64,000 bases of DNA from Hyposmocoma kahamanoa (taxonomy: Eukaryota > Arthropoda > Insecta > Lepidoptera > Cosmopterigidae): NCBI RefSeq assembly GCF_003589595.1, contig NW_020653750.1, forward strand, positions 423,061 to 487,060, read 5' to 3'. The notes below the pieces were generated by a model. It saw only the letters and a list, made by a program, of their open reading frames with translations, was not told the DNA's origin and made no database searches. Positions within the stretch are counted from its first letter, which is position 1, and each line of letters opens with the position of its first letter. The position numbers and the translations under genes are program-made. Shown one piece after another: positions 36,591 through 48,571 of the stretch.

Positions 36591-36884
36591 AGTAGCAGTA
36601 GAGCTCCTTGTGAAAGAGTTCGTCCAAGGAAGTGCCAACTTACCCAGTTCCGGTTTTTAAGGCTAAGGGTGCTGGTGAAATTACAGACAAGTCCCTTGAC
36701 TTGTCAACTAATATCCTATGGTGACAATCGCAGTGGCAGTGTTCCTCTGATTTTTGCGATTTAACGACTTCTTCGTCCCGTCATTTCGAATCTATTCGAG
36801 GCGGATCGGAAATGTCACTTGTTTTTTTTTTTTATAACACCAAGTGACGGAACGACCAAGTCGTTAAATCGCAAAGATCTGAGA
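36591..36884. repeat. R1 copy followed by inverted R1 3' fragment
   Basis: A plus-strand R1 copy (36,591-36,788, with deletions) is followed by a T-run and then a minus-strand R1 3' end at 36,828-36,884 (CACCAAGTGACGGAACGACC...CGCAAAGATCTGAG). The arms can fold back on each other. Confidence 0.65.
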
Positions 36885-38268
36885 AATAGCTGTTAAAGGC
36901 AGATCGGAAACACTACTTGTAAAAATTGTATGTTGAATAAAGTGAAAGTGACACCAACAGAGGGAAGTATTTTAAACTTTACGGACAACTAAATACCTAA
37001 GTGGCTACATAATTTCACCTTTATCCACTTACACCAATGATTGCATTCGCACCTTTAATTTCCTGCATCGTCGTTGATAGATAGCATGTCAGAATGTCAT
37101 AGCGTTCAAGAGCAAGCCGATTATCGAATTAATTCCCCGAGTGATGCTCTTTCGACTGTCATGGCCGATGCTCTTTCCGCCGGCCTCAGCTACATCCCGA
37201 CCAGATAGGGATTGAGGAAATGCTTTTTCTGCAACATACTTATGAAAGTACATGAATGAAAATTTGTATATCCGTAACGTGTATATATACTTATATACTT
37301 CTATACTACGACTATATTGTATATTATTTATTTATATTGGGTAACTCGACGTATTATCCCTAGGAAACAACAATCGACAGCACTTGAAGCTCTATGTACT
37401 AAAACAATTGGAGTAACGAGTTAGCTATTTAGAGAGAAGTTTGCTACTCGTCAGAGGGAATTATGAATAACAGGTGTTCCACGTACTTAGTAATCCTCTG
37501 CGTAGGTTACCAGGAATGCAGGATGCGTGCAGTATGAAGGTCATCAGTTATAACTGTGACATGTCCAGGGGTGGACAAATCGTTCCTTCCTTCTATGCAG
37601 TTGTCAGGACTTCTTGATTACACGTGATCTATATTTAGTCATATATTATATAATGTACTATTTATTGATAAATATTTTCTTTCTTTAATGAAATGAAAAC
37701 TTATGTATTGAGTTCTTCGGTATTTTTAGAAGAGTCGCAGCTGACTGAGATGGTAAAGTCTTCAACCAGTTATATCTAATATTAATGCAAACCAAACTCT
37801 TGTACACTATAGTTACAAAAGTTATTGATTTAAATACCTTTTTTTAATTTAGCAAAGGTCCTTCCAAATTAAGCTACAATATGTTTTACAAATATTTTAT
37901 TTTATTTTAACAATTTGAATTTTTTTAAATATTAATAACTTTAACGAGCCCGAAAAATAATCTCATAGCCTGTGTAACTTAAGTTTATCGTATTAGATAA
38001 TTACATGACAACCTTTCTAAATTTTAGTTTTATTAACTATTACTTAATAACTACTAATTATAGTAACTAGGATCATACACAATCTCAGTAGGTTTACTAA
38101 AAGAGAGTTAAATATGTGTGTATACCTTGATTACAGGCCGCGAGCCAACTAATTAATTCTTCAATAGGTACGAGTAACTGTGTCCCTCGTTAAGGTCCAT
38201 TTATTTGCGAAGATTGATTGAAATGCTTAACGTTGTTTATTGTTTACATGACTACGTATTTATTATTA
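36885..38268. other. Region without recognised gene
   Basis: AT-rich; no exon or named repeat recognised. Confidence 0.5.
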
Positions 38269-39579
38269 AGTAGTAGTAGAGCTTCATGTGAAAGAGTTCG
38301 TCCAGGGACTGCCACCTTACCTGTTTCTACCGCCAAACAGCAATATTAGCTTTACTGTGTTCCGGTTTTGAAGGGTAAGGGTGCTGGTGAAATTACAGGC
38401 ACATGGGACTTGTCGACTTATGTCTCAGGGCGTCGGGCGCACGGCAGTGCTCCTCAGATCTTTGCGATTCAAAGACACTGCAATTGTTATATGGACAGGC
38501 GTATAGTTTGTCATCAGGCGCACGACTTGTTCGTTGATTATAAAAAAACGTATGTCATTAAAAGTTAAATTTTATATTTTTAAATTATGCATTTATTGAT
38601 AACGAACTAAGTGTGCAGTATCAATTTATTATTAAGTATAAATTTTCTGCTGCAGAATTATTGTGTTTCAGTTTTGAAGGGTACGGGTGCTGGTGACATT
38701 ACAGGCACATGAGTCTTGCGCAGAGGCAGTGCCCCTCAGATCGAATAGAATACTTTTATTTGCCAGAATACAGTAATTATAAAGGTCTTAAGTAAAATCT
38801 GGTACATTGTATTCAACCTGCAAGCAGATGTGCAAATATTAATAGGATTTCATGTTCGGTCTCTACTGTACTTATTAATGTAAATTTGTATTTGAAAATT
38901 CTAAGTATTCTTTAACACTATAGAAGCAGTTTGTCAAAAGCTATTTTGTCAATTGTGATTTAAAAGTATGTCCTTGTAACAATTTAATTTGGTAAATTGT
39001 TGAAAATAATTATACACATGTTGAAATAGTCTTTCTCATAAATTATTTTATGGCAACGAGGTTGGTACAAAAGATTCATAATTTTTGCTCCAGTTTGCCT
39101 TTGATTAAATTTCACTACGCGTTTTGAAATATTGAGGATTTGACAAATACGCAGATATCCCTGATGTACATGCATGGCAAAGGCAGTATGTTTAGTTCTT
39201 TGAACAATGATTTGAGCTAAATATCTGAATGGCACTGCAACTGTTATGGACAGACGACGTACAGTACAACTGGTTCGTCTCGTCACTTGATATCATAAAA
39301 AAGTCCGTCTCTACAGCACTCATAATAAAACCTAAGTAAACAAACAGTCTATGCAAGGCAAAGTAACAATGCAGTACAAAATAAGTGATGTTAATTATTA
39401 ATCACGTGTATTTGATATCTTATCGTTCATCTAACAAATAAATCGCTTTGGTTTCGTATAACACTGTACAGTGTTACGCAGTAATATGAGCATTACTGCG
39501 TTCCGGTTTCGAAGGGTAAGTAAGTGTACTGGTGAAATTACAGGCACGTGGGAGTTGACATTTTATATCTCAGGGTGCC
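38269..39579 (+). repeat. Cluster of four R1 copies
   Basis: Near full-length copy 38,269-38,547; internal fragment 38,657-38,741; 3' fragment 39,226-39,303 ending in CACTTGATATCATAAAAAAG; internal fragment 39,472-39,579. All are on the plus strand. The stretch 38,760-39,225 between them has no recognised content. Confidence 0.7.
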
Positions 39580-39641
39580 AGGCTCTTCACTTCATATAAT
39601 AAAATTAAATAAACCACGACGAAAAATAAATCTTATTATTA

Positions 39642-39801
39642 TGTATCGAGTTCTTAGGTTTTCGCGATTGTTACACATAGGAAATGAAACTATTTTTCCG
39701 GATCAGTCAACCGTGACCATGGGACCTGTAAAGGGCCCGAAACGTCGGTTTGTTTGAAAACAAATATACGCGATTTAAATCCGGAAAAATAGTTTCATTT
39801 C
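39642..39801. repeat. R3 fold-back repeat, best two-armed core
   Basis: The left arm contains GAAATGAAACTATTTTTCCG (39,689-39,708) and the right arm is its exact reverse complement (39,782-39,801). Between them are GTCAACCGTGACCATGGGAC and GGGCCCGAAACGTCGG. It is compatible with a MITE of which only one extended arm (ATCGAGTTCTTAGGTTTTCG) is left. Confidence 0.7.
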
Positions 39802-39812
39802 TTATTGTTATG

Positions 39813-40008
39813 TTTTTTTTATGATACTAAATGACGGAATGAACAAGTCGTACGCGTGGTGGTAAGTAACACTTTTGTCCATAACAGTCGCAATGTTTCA
39901 AATTACTACTCAGAGTTTTAAATTACAAAGACCTAAGGGGCACTGCCAGTGCGCCTGAGACATAAGTTGACAAATCCAATGTGCCTGTAATTTCGCGAGC
40001 ATTCTTCC
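39813..40008 (-). repeat. R1 dispersed repeat, reverse orientation
   Basis: A T-run then ATGATACTAAATGACGGAAT, GGGGCACTGCCAGTGCG and CTGTAATTTCGCGAGC: the R1 order reversed, with the 5' third missing. Confidence 0.68.
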
Positions 40009-40369
40009 TATTCCTATTCTTCCTCAATCGTAGCATCAAGATGTGACCGTTGATCACACTGTAGCAGCTCGCCACGATGCTCTATTTCTTAAACGATATG
40101 AATTTAAGGAAATAAAAAACCTGTACAATTCATAAACATAATAGTTATAATAAGAAGTGTGGTTAAAATCTTTAAGGTCTTTATTTATTTCGACAATTCA
40201 AAACTAACGAACGTTACATTAAAGATGCAGATTATTACATAAACTTAGAGTAATAATGTATTGTGGAACACTCGAGCTCAAAGTAAGCACAGAGCTTGGA
40301 ATATGGTTTTCCAGGCCCCAACCCCTAGTATATGTATAAGACTGTGTCCCATGGCCCGTTTCAAGGCCC

Positions 40370-40610
40370 ACGCCGCGTGTTTCTTGAAAGCGCACCGTGG
40401 AAAGAGGGCCGCCAGAGCGCGCCCGTCTTCGCCTGTAGCGGCCTATTCGAATCCGCCACTGCTGGTCGGTAACATCATCAACAGTGCGGCGCGAGAACGC
40501 ACGCGGCCTTTGCTCTCGATACAAATCTCGCCGCCGCCCGGCGCCGACACGCCTGTTCGCGAGCTCGCCCACACAAAATCGGCGCGTTTGAAATCACGGG
40601 CCGTGGGAAC
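40370..40610. other. GC-rich, CpG-rich island upstream of KirC
   Basis: This segment is clearly GC-rich in an AT-rich setting and lies ~370 bp before the KirC ATG. On the minus strand it contains CAGCAGTGGCGGATTCGAAT, resembling termini of a common lepidopteran hAT-like repeat. Frames are open on both strands because of composition. It could be a transposon piece or a KirC promoter/5' UTR; I cannot separate these. Confidence 0.4.
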
Positions 40611-40983
40611 GCACCAACATAATAAATATGTGTGTGTAATATATATATTGGCAGTTATCGATAAAAAAACTTTAGTAATAAAAAATGTGAAACAACATGT
40701 GAAAGAAAAATTGGGGTAAACACATATACCTAAATGTTACATTGGAAATTGTCCTCACATTTATTATATCAATCAATCTATTATTCGCACAAATACGTGG
40801 CTACCAGTACCGGTATGTCATGAACGTCTTATCTTTCTTGTACAAATAACGTGTTATAATTATATTATTTATGAGCTGTAAAATGTGACACAGACGGATG
40901 TGTGCAACCTAAGTCAGTACAAATCATACATTCCTCGAAACGCAAACTGGAAAAACATACCTCCTATTGAATTGTATCTAAAC

Positions 40984-42259
40984 ATGGAGGAAACAGAAAA
41001 TCTTATTTATGTTGAAAGTGGAATGCCAGATATTGTAAAAAAAGTTGTGAATACTTCACCGAGTAAAATATGTTGCCGCTTTCACAGGTGTGTATGTGTT
41101 TTGTTAAGTATAGGATAGGTAAAAACAACAAATTATTACGAGATCCCACACTGACTTTACGTCTGCAATTTACAGAAGGATGATTCACCGAAATTCAAGC
41201 AATAGAAGACGCACAGAGCGCATGATTTTCAAAAACGGCCAAGTCAATTTAGATAAGTCACCGTCAAAATACCGCGTTTCCGTCTTCCCTGATATCGTGA
41301 CAGTTTTCATCGAAGCCAGGTGGAGATGGACCCTCGTGTACTGTTTCCTGACTTACATAACTACATGGTCATTATTCGCTGGGATATGGTGGTCCATTCT
41401 TTATATTCACGGTGATTTAGAGCCAGATCATTTACCACATATAAACAATGCCACTGATTGGACACCCTGTGTGCGAGAAATCTACGATTTCACTTCAATA
41501 TTCTTGTTTAGTATCGAAATTCACACTACTATTGGTTATGGCACTAGATCTCTGACTCTTGCATGTCCAGTTGCAATGATTGTTATGTGCATCGAAAGCA
41601 TTCTTGGTACAATAGTGCAGTCTTTCGTTGTTGGTATAGTTTTCGCGAAGTTGACAAGGTCAAAGAATCGTGCACATACTTTACTTTTTTCCAAGAATGC
41701 CATTATCAATCAAAGAGACCGTGATCTTTGTTTGACTTTCCGAGTAGGCAATACAAGAAAATCCAGGATCATAGCGGTGAACGTCCACGCTTATTTAATT
41801 CGATATGGCACTAGAACAAGCGATATGTTAGACAACGAACACATAAAACTTGACCTAACAGTCGACGCATCCGACGACATTTCCTTCATGTTTCCAATTT
41901 CTGCAGTACACCGAATAAATGAGAACAGCCCTTTCTTCAGAATGTCAGCGTATGACATGTTGAAGTCGAAACTGGAAATTCTTGTCCTTTTCGATGGCAC
42001 TATTGAATCGACTGGTCAACTTGTTCAGGTGAAATCAAGTTATACAGCCCATGAAATCTTGTGGGGTCATCGATTTCTTCAGCTCATATCTTACCAGAAG
42101 AAGAGAAACGGATTTGTTATTGACTATTCTAAGTTCGATGAGACAATTCGAGTAAATACTCCGCTCTGCTCCGCCAAAGATCTCAGAAATTTTTACGGCA
42201 TGGACAAAGCTACGGCTACCCGTACATTTTATGCGACAGCTTATGAGTTAGCAATATAA
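40984..42259 (+). CDS. Inward-rectifier potassium channel, diverged Irk/Kir paralogue (KirC)
   Basis: Two coding exons: 40,984-41,087 and 41,176-42,259, with a small 88-bp intron (donor GTGTGT, acceptor TTTACAG, phase 2). ATG 40,984 is the first in-frame ATG (AACATGG). The frame is open further 5' but without an ATG. The 395-aa product has a basic pre-M1 segment, M1 (TLVYCFLTYITTWSLFAGIW), the pore loop with TIGYG at 41,528-41,542, M2 (MIVMCIESILGTIVQSFVVG, with Gln at the controller position) and the cytoplasmic domain ending NTPLCSAKDLRNFYGM. It ends about 25 residues later, so it has no counterpart of the remote tail exon of KirA/B. It is on the opposite strand. A poly(A) signal AATAAA lies at about 42,327. 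It is most likely an older member of the same cluster, possibly Irk3-like (inference). Confidence 0.93.
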
Positions 42260-43427
42260 AATTATTCTAGTTTATTTATTTGTCCCACTATTTTGCTTCT
42301 TCTTTGAGATAAAGGTTTCTTAGCGCAATAAAGTAATGATGCATGGACATTATTACATTAATTTTAATTTCATTTAAGTTTTGTGAACCTAAAAAAAAAA
42401 ATTCAACTTCGCTGCGATCAAGATATAATTACAGTTTTAAATCTCGATGTCTTATTTGAATAACAACTTTCCATTACAGTTTTTTTTTTATTAATAACAT
42501 AATACTGTAGTAAATGTGTGTAAATAAAATACCATAACTTGTAACTTACGGTGACTTTTACACAAACAAGTCCATGTTTGCGTTCAATTTTATATTATAA
42601 AGTATTTAATGAGCCACATTCTGTATGTGATTTGTTAAAGTAAAGCGAAGTTTGACTAACACTAAGCGACTTTACATGCTCTAGATTAATAGAATACGGT
42701 AAATATATAGATTAAAGGATGGATAGGATAGCATAATCAGCACAATTTTCATTTCAATTTTCGTCATTTTTCGAAACGGCTGCTATACAAGTCTTGTCTG
42801 AGACTGATTGTTACAGACTGAGGTTCAGCGGAGAGGAACAATGATTCCTCGAAAATATAATTATGGTAGGCTATGACTATATAACTATGATGTAGGCTAG
42901 ACAAAATTCGCGGGGAGAACTTTCGCACTAAATATCAAAATTATAAAAATAGTTATTTGTTATGCAAGGCCGCAAACTTGTTGTTTGCATTGAAACCTGA
43001 GCAAGCGAAGGATGCTAAGATTGAACCACGAGCGAATTAAGTGTTCCAAATATAGATTCCTAAGCGTAGCGAAGGTTTCAAGTCACGAGACGCAAAACAA
43101 CTTTGCTGCCGAGCGAAACACATAACTTTTCACCTCACGAGGGAAGGAAATGGTAGATGAAAGAAAAACAGTTGAACTACTTATGTCTTATAGGATGGAA
43201 AAGAAAACTTATGTATTCACTTAGAATAATAACGCATAGAATGATAGTTTCATATCAAACGAACTGTCACAAGTGAGGCAAAAACCAAATTCATGTAGGC
43301 GTAAGCAACTTGTAACTACGCTCGTCGGCACGCACACAAATATACAAATAATGATGCCATGGAATAACATTTCCCTCAAAAGTGGGGAAATTGTATCTTG
43401 CTTAACTCATCATTAAGTTAAAGGTGC
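42260..43427. other. KirC 3' flank, repeat-bearing
   Basis: After the KirC poly(A) signal the sequence is AT-rich. The part 43,060-43,270 is an inverted relative of 1,045-1,250 (shared ATGGTAGATGAAAGAAAA/CAGTTGAACTA-type blocks), and a piece also recurs near 45,060-45,120 (ATGCGTTATTATTCTAAGTG). This is a second dispersed family, R2. Confidence 0.5.
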
Positions 43428-43545
43428 CTACAGATTTGCCCGACATTGTCGATCAGGTGCCTACAGATGTGCTCGATTTTGTCGATCGTTACTGTCGATC
43501 GACAACGTCGATCAGGTGCCTACAGATATGCTCGGTTTTGTCGAT
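43428..43545. repeat. Short tandem repeat GGTGCCTACAGATnTGCTCG
   Basis: Three imperfect copies of a unit containing GTGCCTACAGATNTGCYCGA and TTGTCGATC. It directly precedes the ~99-bp array and may be the terminus of a larger element. Confidence 0.75.
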
Positions 43546-43570
43546 GAAAAACGAATATAGTACTTATTTG

Positions 43571-44310
43571 TAAATCCAAGATGGCGGACGCGATTTTTCA
43601 AAAAATGCTATATGGGTATCCTTTTCGAAGTATTTGGGGATGCTCATTACGAATATGGCACTCATTTCTAAATCCAAGATGGCGGGCACGATTTTTCGAA
43701 TAATGGCAAGTTGGGTATCGTTTTCAAGGTATTTGGGGGTGCTCCTTACAAATATAGCATTTATTTCTATATCCAAGATGGCGGACACGAGTTTTTTTAA
43801 ATAAATGCAAAATGGGTATCCTTTTCGAGGTATTTGGGGACGCTCATTACGAATATGGCACTCATTTCTAAATCCAAGATGGCGGACACGAGTTTTCAAA
43901 TAAATGCAATATGGGTATCATTTTCGAGGTACTTGGGGGTGCTCATTACGAATATGGCACTCATTTCTAAATACAAGATGGCGGGCACGATTTTTTCAAA
44001 AAAATGCTATATGAGTATCATTTTCGAGGTATTTGGGGATGCTCAATGTGAATATGGCACTATTTGTAAATCCAAGATGGCGGGCACGATTTTTCAAATA
44101 ATGGCAAGTTGGGTATCGTTTTCGAGGTATTTGGGGGTGCTCATTACGAATATTGCTTTTGTTTGAACTGTCGTGTTTGCCATCTTGGATTTAGAAATGA
44201 GTGCCATATTTGTATTGAACATTTCCAAACATCTCGAAAACGATACCCAACTTGCCATTATTTGAAAAATCGCGCCCGCCATCTTGGATTTAGAAATAAG
44301 TGCCATATTC
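43571..44310. repeat. ~99-bp tandem array with inverted terminal units
   Basis: Six direct units begin AAATCCAAGATGGCGG at 43,572, 43,670, 43,769, 43,870, 43,969 and 44,068 (spacing 98-101). Two inverted units follow, with CGCCATCTTGGATTT-type blocks at 44,181 and 44,280. Each unit also carries GGGTATCNTTTTCGAGGTAT and GCTCATTACGAATATGGCAC. Because the spacing is close to 33 codons, long open frames appear; they are artefacts. Confidence 0.92.
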
Positions 44311-45524
44311 GAAACCTAAAACCGAAAATGCCATAAGCAAACATGAAAGAAAATAACTGTTAAAATAGATTAAAAAATCGCTTAAGAATGCTCCCCTTTT
44401 AAGAAAATAAAATATTTCAATATAAAATATTTCGCTTAAGTTACGAAAAGAAAGACATAATAAGCTATCAAAGTTGTACTGGTGGTGCCAACACTATAGT
44501 AGAAACAAATATATACTGTAAATTTGTTGCAATATGTGCTCCAATTCAAGTAAAATTAAAATAAATAATTATTCAATAAAGCATGAACGCAGAGCCGTTA
44601 AAAGTATTATAAAATAATTAAGTGTCCCAATCACTTACAGGAGTTAACGAAAACATTTAATGTTTATTCAAGTAAATATTAGTTCAAGATGCGCAAATAA
44701 ATTGAAATTACAGGCACCACTAAAATTTACGTAATATAATTATTTTGATACAGAATAGCAAAATGGGGAGAAAAAAAATTCGTTACTTTGCAACACTTTC
44801 GTATCTTGTTGCCGCGAAATTATTTTTCTGTTTTAGTGAATAATTACATAAAAATATGAGTTGAAACGCATTACTTACTTGTGGAATGTGATGTTAGTGT
44901 CTATTTTATGTTTGTCTGTTGTATTTTTACACCCATTTACCGCACATTTCGTCATTTTTAGCAAAAAATTTTGGAGCTGTTCGCGGTGCAATATGACCTT
45001 CAGCACTAACAGCCCGCGCGCTCCTGGGAGCGCGTTTGGAACCCTCTAACTTGCCTCACTTAGCGTGTGCGGGCTAGGTTTCTATGCGTTATTATTCTAA
45101 GTGTATTCACTAGAATGGAAAGAAACAGTTTATGTTCGGATGCGTTCTGAATTTATACCTCATTAATTTTTATTCTTGCTTGTACTCTTATTTTGTGTAA
45201 ATAAGTGATTAAAAATTATTTTAGTATATAATTATATAGTATATAATATATAATTAAAATTATATTAGTTGTTCGACGAATTAAAATAATTTAACAAACA
45301 CAATTAGTTATCATTGTCAATTGACATTAACAATAATAAGAATAAAAAATACCAACGGATTTTGTTACATAAATAAGTAATGTACGACAAATCGCTTAAT
45401 TGAACGTGCCATTAACATTTTTTTTTCATTGAAAGAAAAAGTTAGGTGCGCCACAGTCCATTGTCAAGTTAGAATTTCAAAAACCTTTTCCACGCTAGCG
45501 TGCAAAAAATGTCAGTACCAATGT
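44311..45524. other. Region without recognised gene
   Basis: AT-rich with a TATA-type low-complexity patch near 45,225-45,260; an R2 remnant near 45,060-45,120. No exon. Confidence 0.5.
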
Positions 45525-46010
45525 CAGATAAGCGCAAAGTTTTCAACACATGCGTCCTACCAGTGTTCACATATGGGTGCCAAACATGGGGCTTGACTTA
45601 GTCCCTCAGCCAAAGACTAAAGGTGTGCCAACAAGCGATGGAGGGAAGCATGTTACACATCAAGCTGAGAGACAAATGTAGACTCCAGAATTAGGAAGGC
45701 AATCAAGGTGACAGATGTCACAACGAAAATCAAAAGACTGAAAGGCGCTGGTGTGGACAAGAGATGGAAAGAGGTTTAGAGGAGGCCAACAAAAAGGTGG
45801 GAAGACGATCTGTCCCGAGAATGGCGCCGTCGGCACAAGACCGTTGCTTATGGAGAAATATGGAGGAGGCCTATGTCAGAGGACAACCTGATTAGAACCA
45901 GCTGTTGATGTTGGAATTAAGAATTAATACTGTTAGAAGTAAGCATTAGGTTAGACTTAGAATTAATTTAGAAGTAATCAGTGAATAAAGGCTATTTTTA
46001 TTTATTTTTT
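45525..46010 (+). mobile_element. RTE-like non-LTR retrotransposon fragment (ORF2 C-terminus)
   Basis: Plus-strand translation in broken frames gives KVFNTCVLPVFTYGCQTWGL, then IRKAIKVTDVTTKIKRLKGA, then RPTKRWEDDLSREWRR. This is the distinctive order of the reverse-transcriptase C-terminal region of RTE-type elements. Stops (for example just after TWGLT) show it is dead. An A/T-rich tail with AATAAAGG lies near 45,985. Confidence 0.8.
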
Positions 46011-46346
46011 ATTTAAGGCCATGGTTATCATTGCTAACATGACGCAATAAATATAAGCAAAGCTTTGTTTTGAATGGAGTTTTAATTTAAAATGTTTTAT
46101 TTTCTTCTCTTCTTATTCGCATAAAGCTTTTCTAGAATGACATATTTTGAATAATGTTTGTCATTGTTGTGGTGTTTGTGGTTGTGGTTTCGTCATTGTC
46201 GTGGGTAAACTAATTTTAGTAGAGTTGGTACAAATAAAATTTTGGTTATTAAAAAAACTTTTCTGTCGTAAACCTACTTTGACTTGTATTTCTTTCTCAC
46301 TTCGTAAGTAATACAGTTTTCTCATTTTAATTAAAATTCAATTATT

Positions 46347-46625
46347 TCATTTTAATAACAATACATTTCTGTAACTTTTTTGAAATAAGTGCGCATTTGA
46401 CCTCCATATCACCTGATGGAAAGTGACGTTGAGGTTAACGACGGAGCATGGGTGTGTACATAAATAATACCTATTCACCCTCGCCTTGAATACACCCAAA
46501 TTATAGCATTCTGGGAATAACCCTGCAGGCAAAGGCTTCCACTCCATAGCCGTATAAATATGGAAGCGTAATGTTTGGCTGTCGCATGTCGGTCGGCTTA
46601 ATTCTAGGCCATAATAGTATTCCAT
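46347..46625 (-). mobile_element. Jockey/CR1-like non-LTR 3' fragment
   Basis: Minus-strand translation has AMEWKPLPAGLFPECYNLGV then FKARVNRYYL, typical of the extreme C-terminus of insect non-LTR reverse transcriptases (WNSLP...YDLGxFKxxVNR). The 3' flank reads TCCATCAGGTGATATGGAGG, a common lepidopteran element 3' end. It is 5' truncated. Confidence 0.75.
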
Positions 46626-47102
46626 GGATACGGAAGAAAACTCATGAAGTTGTATTGTATTTTAGATACTACTTCTATAATTAATAAAAATTTATTTGAC
46701 AGAACTTTACAGATATTAACTGAAATTGTACAGTAGGATCCGGTAAAGTGTGGTCGGCGCTTCATTATCTCAACATCTAAATTAGTACGAAAGTGGTTCT
46801 TTATCGTTTTACAGACAGCCAAAATTCTGTAGCCTCCATGAAAAGTGCGTTAGCTCGACTTATACCAAGATTCGTTTGATTAAGCATTCGTCATATTTGT
46901 ACGAAATTATGCAACTTTCTGTCTAATCGCCACTGATCTAGTTGCGTTACAGCTGAAGATTAGTACCTGTATGATTTTACTTGTGTAATGTGATATACAT
47001 TTACAAGTTAATTTACAACATTCAACTTCGTATGTCTAAGTGTAATTCTAGGTAGGTACTGGCAATCGCAAATGGGTGGAAGCTCAATAATATTTTAAAT
47101 AA

Positions 47103-47291
47103 TACGGTTGAAGTTACAGGCACATGAGACTTATCAACTTATGTCTCAGAACGAAGGGCGCAGTGGCAGTACCCCTTCAAATATTTGCGATTTCAAGTTC
47201 TCAGTGGCAATGCAACTGTTATGGACAGGCGTGTAGCTTACCATAGAGCGCACGACTTGTGCGTTCTGTCACTTGATACTATAAAAAAAAA
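47103..47291 (+). repeat. R1 repeat inside an inverted-repeat frame
   Basis: R1 3' two-thirds from GAAGTTACAGGCACATGAGA to CTTGTGCGTTCTGTCACTTG plus an A-run. Confidence 0.7.
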
Positions 47292-48238
47292 TTGTAATGA
47301 ATACCTTGTATTCATTACTTCTACCTAATTTCAACCGTATTATTTAAAATATTATTGAGCTTCCACTCATTTGCGATTACGAGTACCTGCTCATTGTATT
47401 GCAGTTATATTCAGATTGCAGAAAATAAATCACTTGTGATTAATGCTACAAGTTTTATAACGTCATCATGCAAAAATAAACCACAATGATATTGACACAA
47501 GGTGTTTGTAGTTTTTTTTATTTAGTTTTTTTATGGTGTCCTCTAATCTTAATAGTGAACTAATTAGTCTATTCGAACTTATTTTAATATTATTATTCAT
47601 GAAGTCACCAACGCGCTTTCAAGCTGAGTAAATTAATGCAATTTGTAAACAATAAATCACCTAAGCTAAGCACGTAAAGTTTGAGACTGTGTAAAGTGCA
47701 ATTATTCGTGGTCATGATTAGCTTCGAATGTGTTAGTACTACAAACCACACCTATGCTGTTAATTTTAAAATTGGCAAGAATATTAATAGGTATTAAAGT
47801 ATGAAATTGCTCCATATAGGAGAATTCAATAATGTGTCGGAAAATAACAAGTTTAATCAAATTCACGCAAAATAATTCAAGCGTTTTCGCGATAGTCTTG
47901 CAGCGACACCTAGTGGCAAAATATTAAACTTACTATGTGGAAACACGACAATATTTATTTATTAAGAGTTTTGGCTTGGATACAAGTATTTTGAGCCATG
48001 TCTCCGTTTAATTATCGGAATCTGCAATAACTATTTTCCGTTGTGGTTCTACAACATTATGTTTTCACTTTCTCTTAAATAACTTAGTTCTCTTATTTAA
48101 GCTTTCAAAAGTCTTTTAAGCGGCGTTTTCACTTTTACAAATCACATTCCGTCAATTTGAACAAAAACTGAATTCGTAATTATTGGAATTATCAGGATAA
48201 ACTCTTTTGTAATTTAGTAGTTCTAACTTTCTTCATCA

Positions 48239-48460
48239 CTATTTCTCACTTCGCATTTTCTTCATAATATACATATTAAAATTATTCTTTGTAAAAACTG
48301 TATTCGTGACTTTAAAAGCCCGCCATTTTTTTCGCGAAAGGTATTGAAAGCCATAGACAGCATAGGGAAGATGAAGTGATTCTATATAATCGATGCAAAT
48401 ATTTCTGTAATTCAAGGCAACTCTAGAGGTGTACTGACGTTCAGACATTGTTGCCAACAT
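48239..48460 (-). other. Short ORF divergent from Hrs, unrecognised
   Basis: A 73-codon frame whose ATG (48,460) lies 112 bp from the Hrs ATG on the opposite strand. It has no recognised domain. It could be the first exon of a gene sharing a bidirectional promoter with Hrs, or chance. Confidence 0.2.
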
Positions 48461-48571
48461 TTAAGTAAAAAATTCACAAAAATTGACAAAAGTGTGCTGT
48501 CATTTTTCTGTTCATCGAAATCAATCTCTTGATTTTTTGTAAAACAAAGTTTATTTCAATATTGTAATAAG

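Larger units (their letters stand above)
46626..48571. other. Hrs upstream region
   Basis: Contains an R1 copy (47,103-47,291, plus) that is itself enclosed by a ~45-bp inverted repeat: CAATCGCAAATGGGTGGAAG near 47,062 and CTTCCACTCATTTGCGATTA near 47,359. The Hrs promoter should lie just upstream of 48,572. No TATA box was chosen. Confidence 0.5.

Noticed and set aside
40219..40719. Arg/Pro-rich open frames on both strands
   Set aside because: Open because of GC-rich composition; no start context, domain or splice partner.
43564..44336. Open frames of ~70-111 codons on both strands
   Set aside because: They are produced by the ~99-bp tandem array, whose near-33-codon period keeps frames open.
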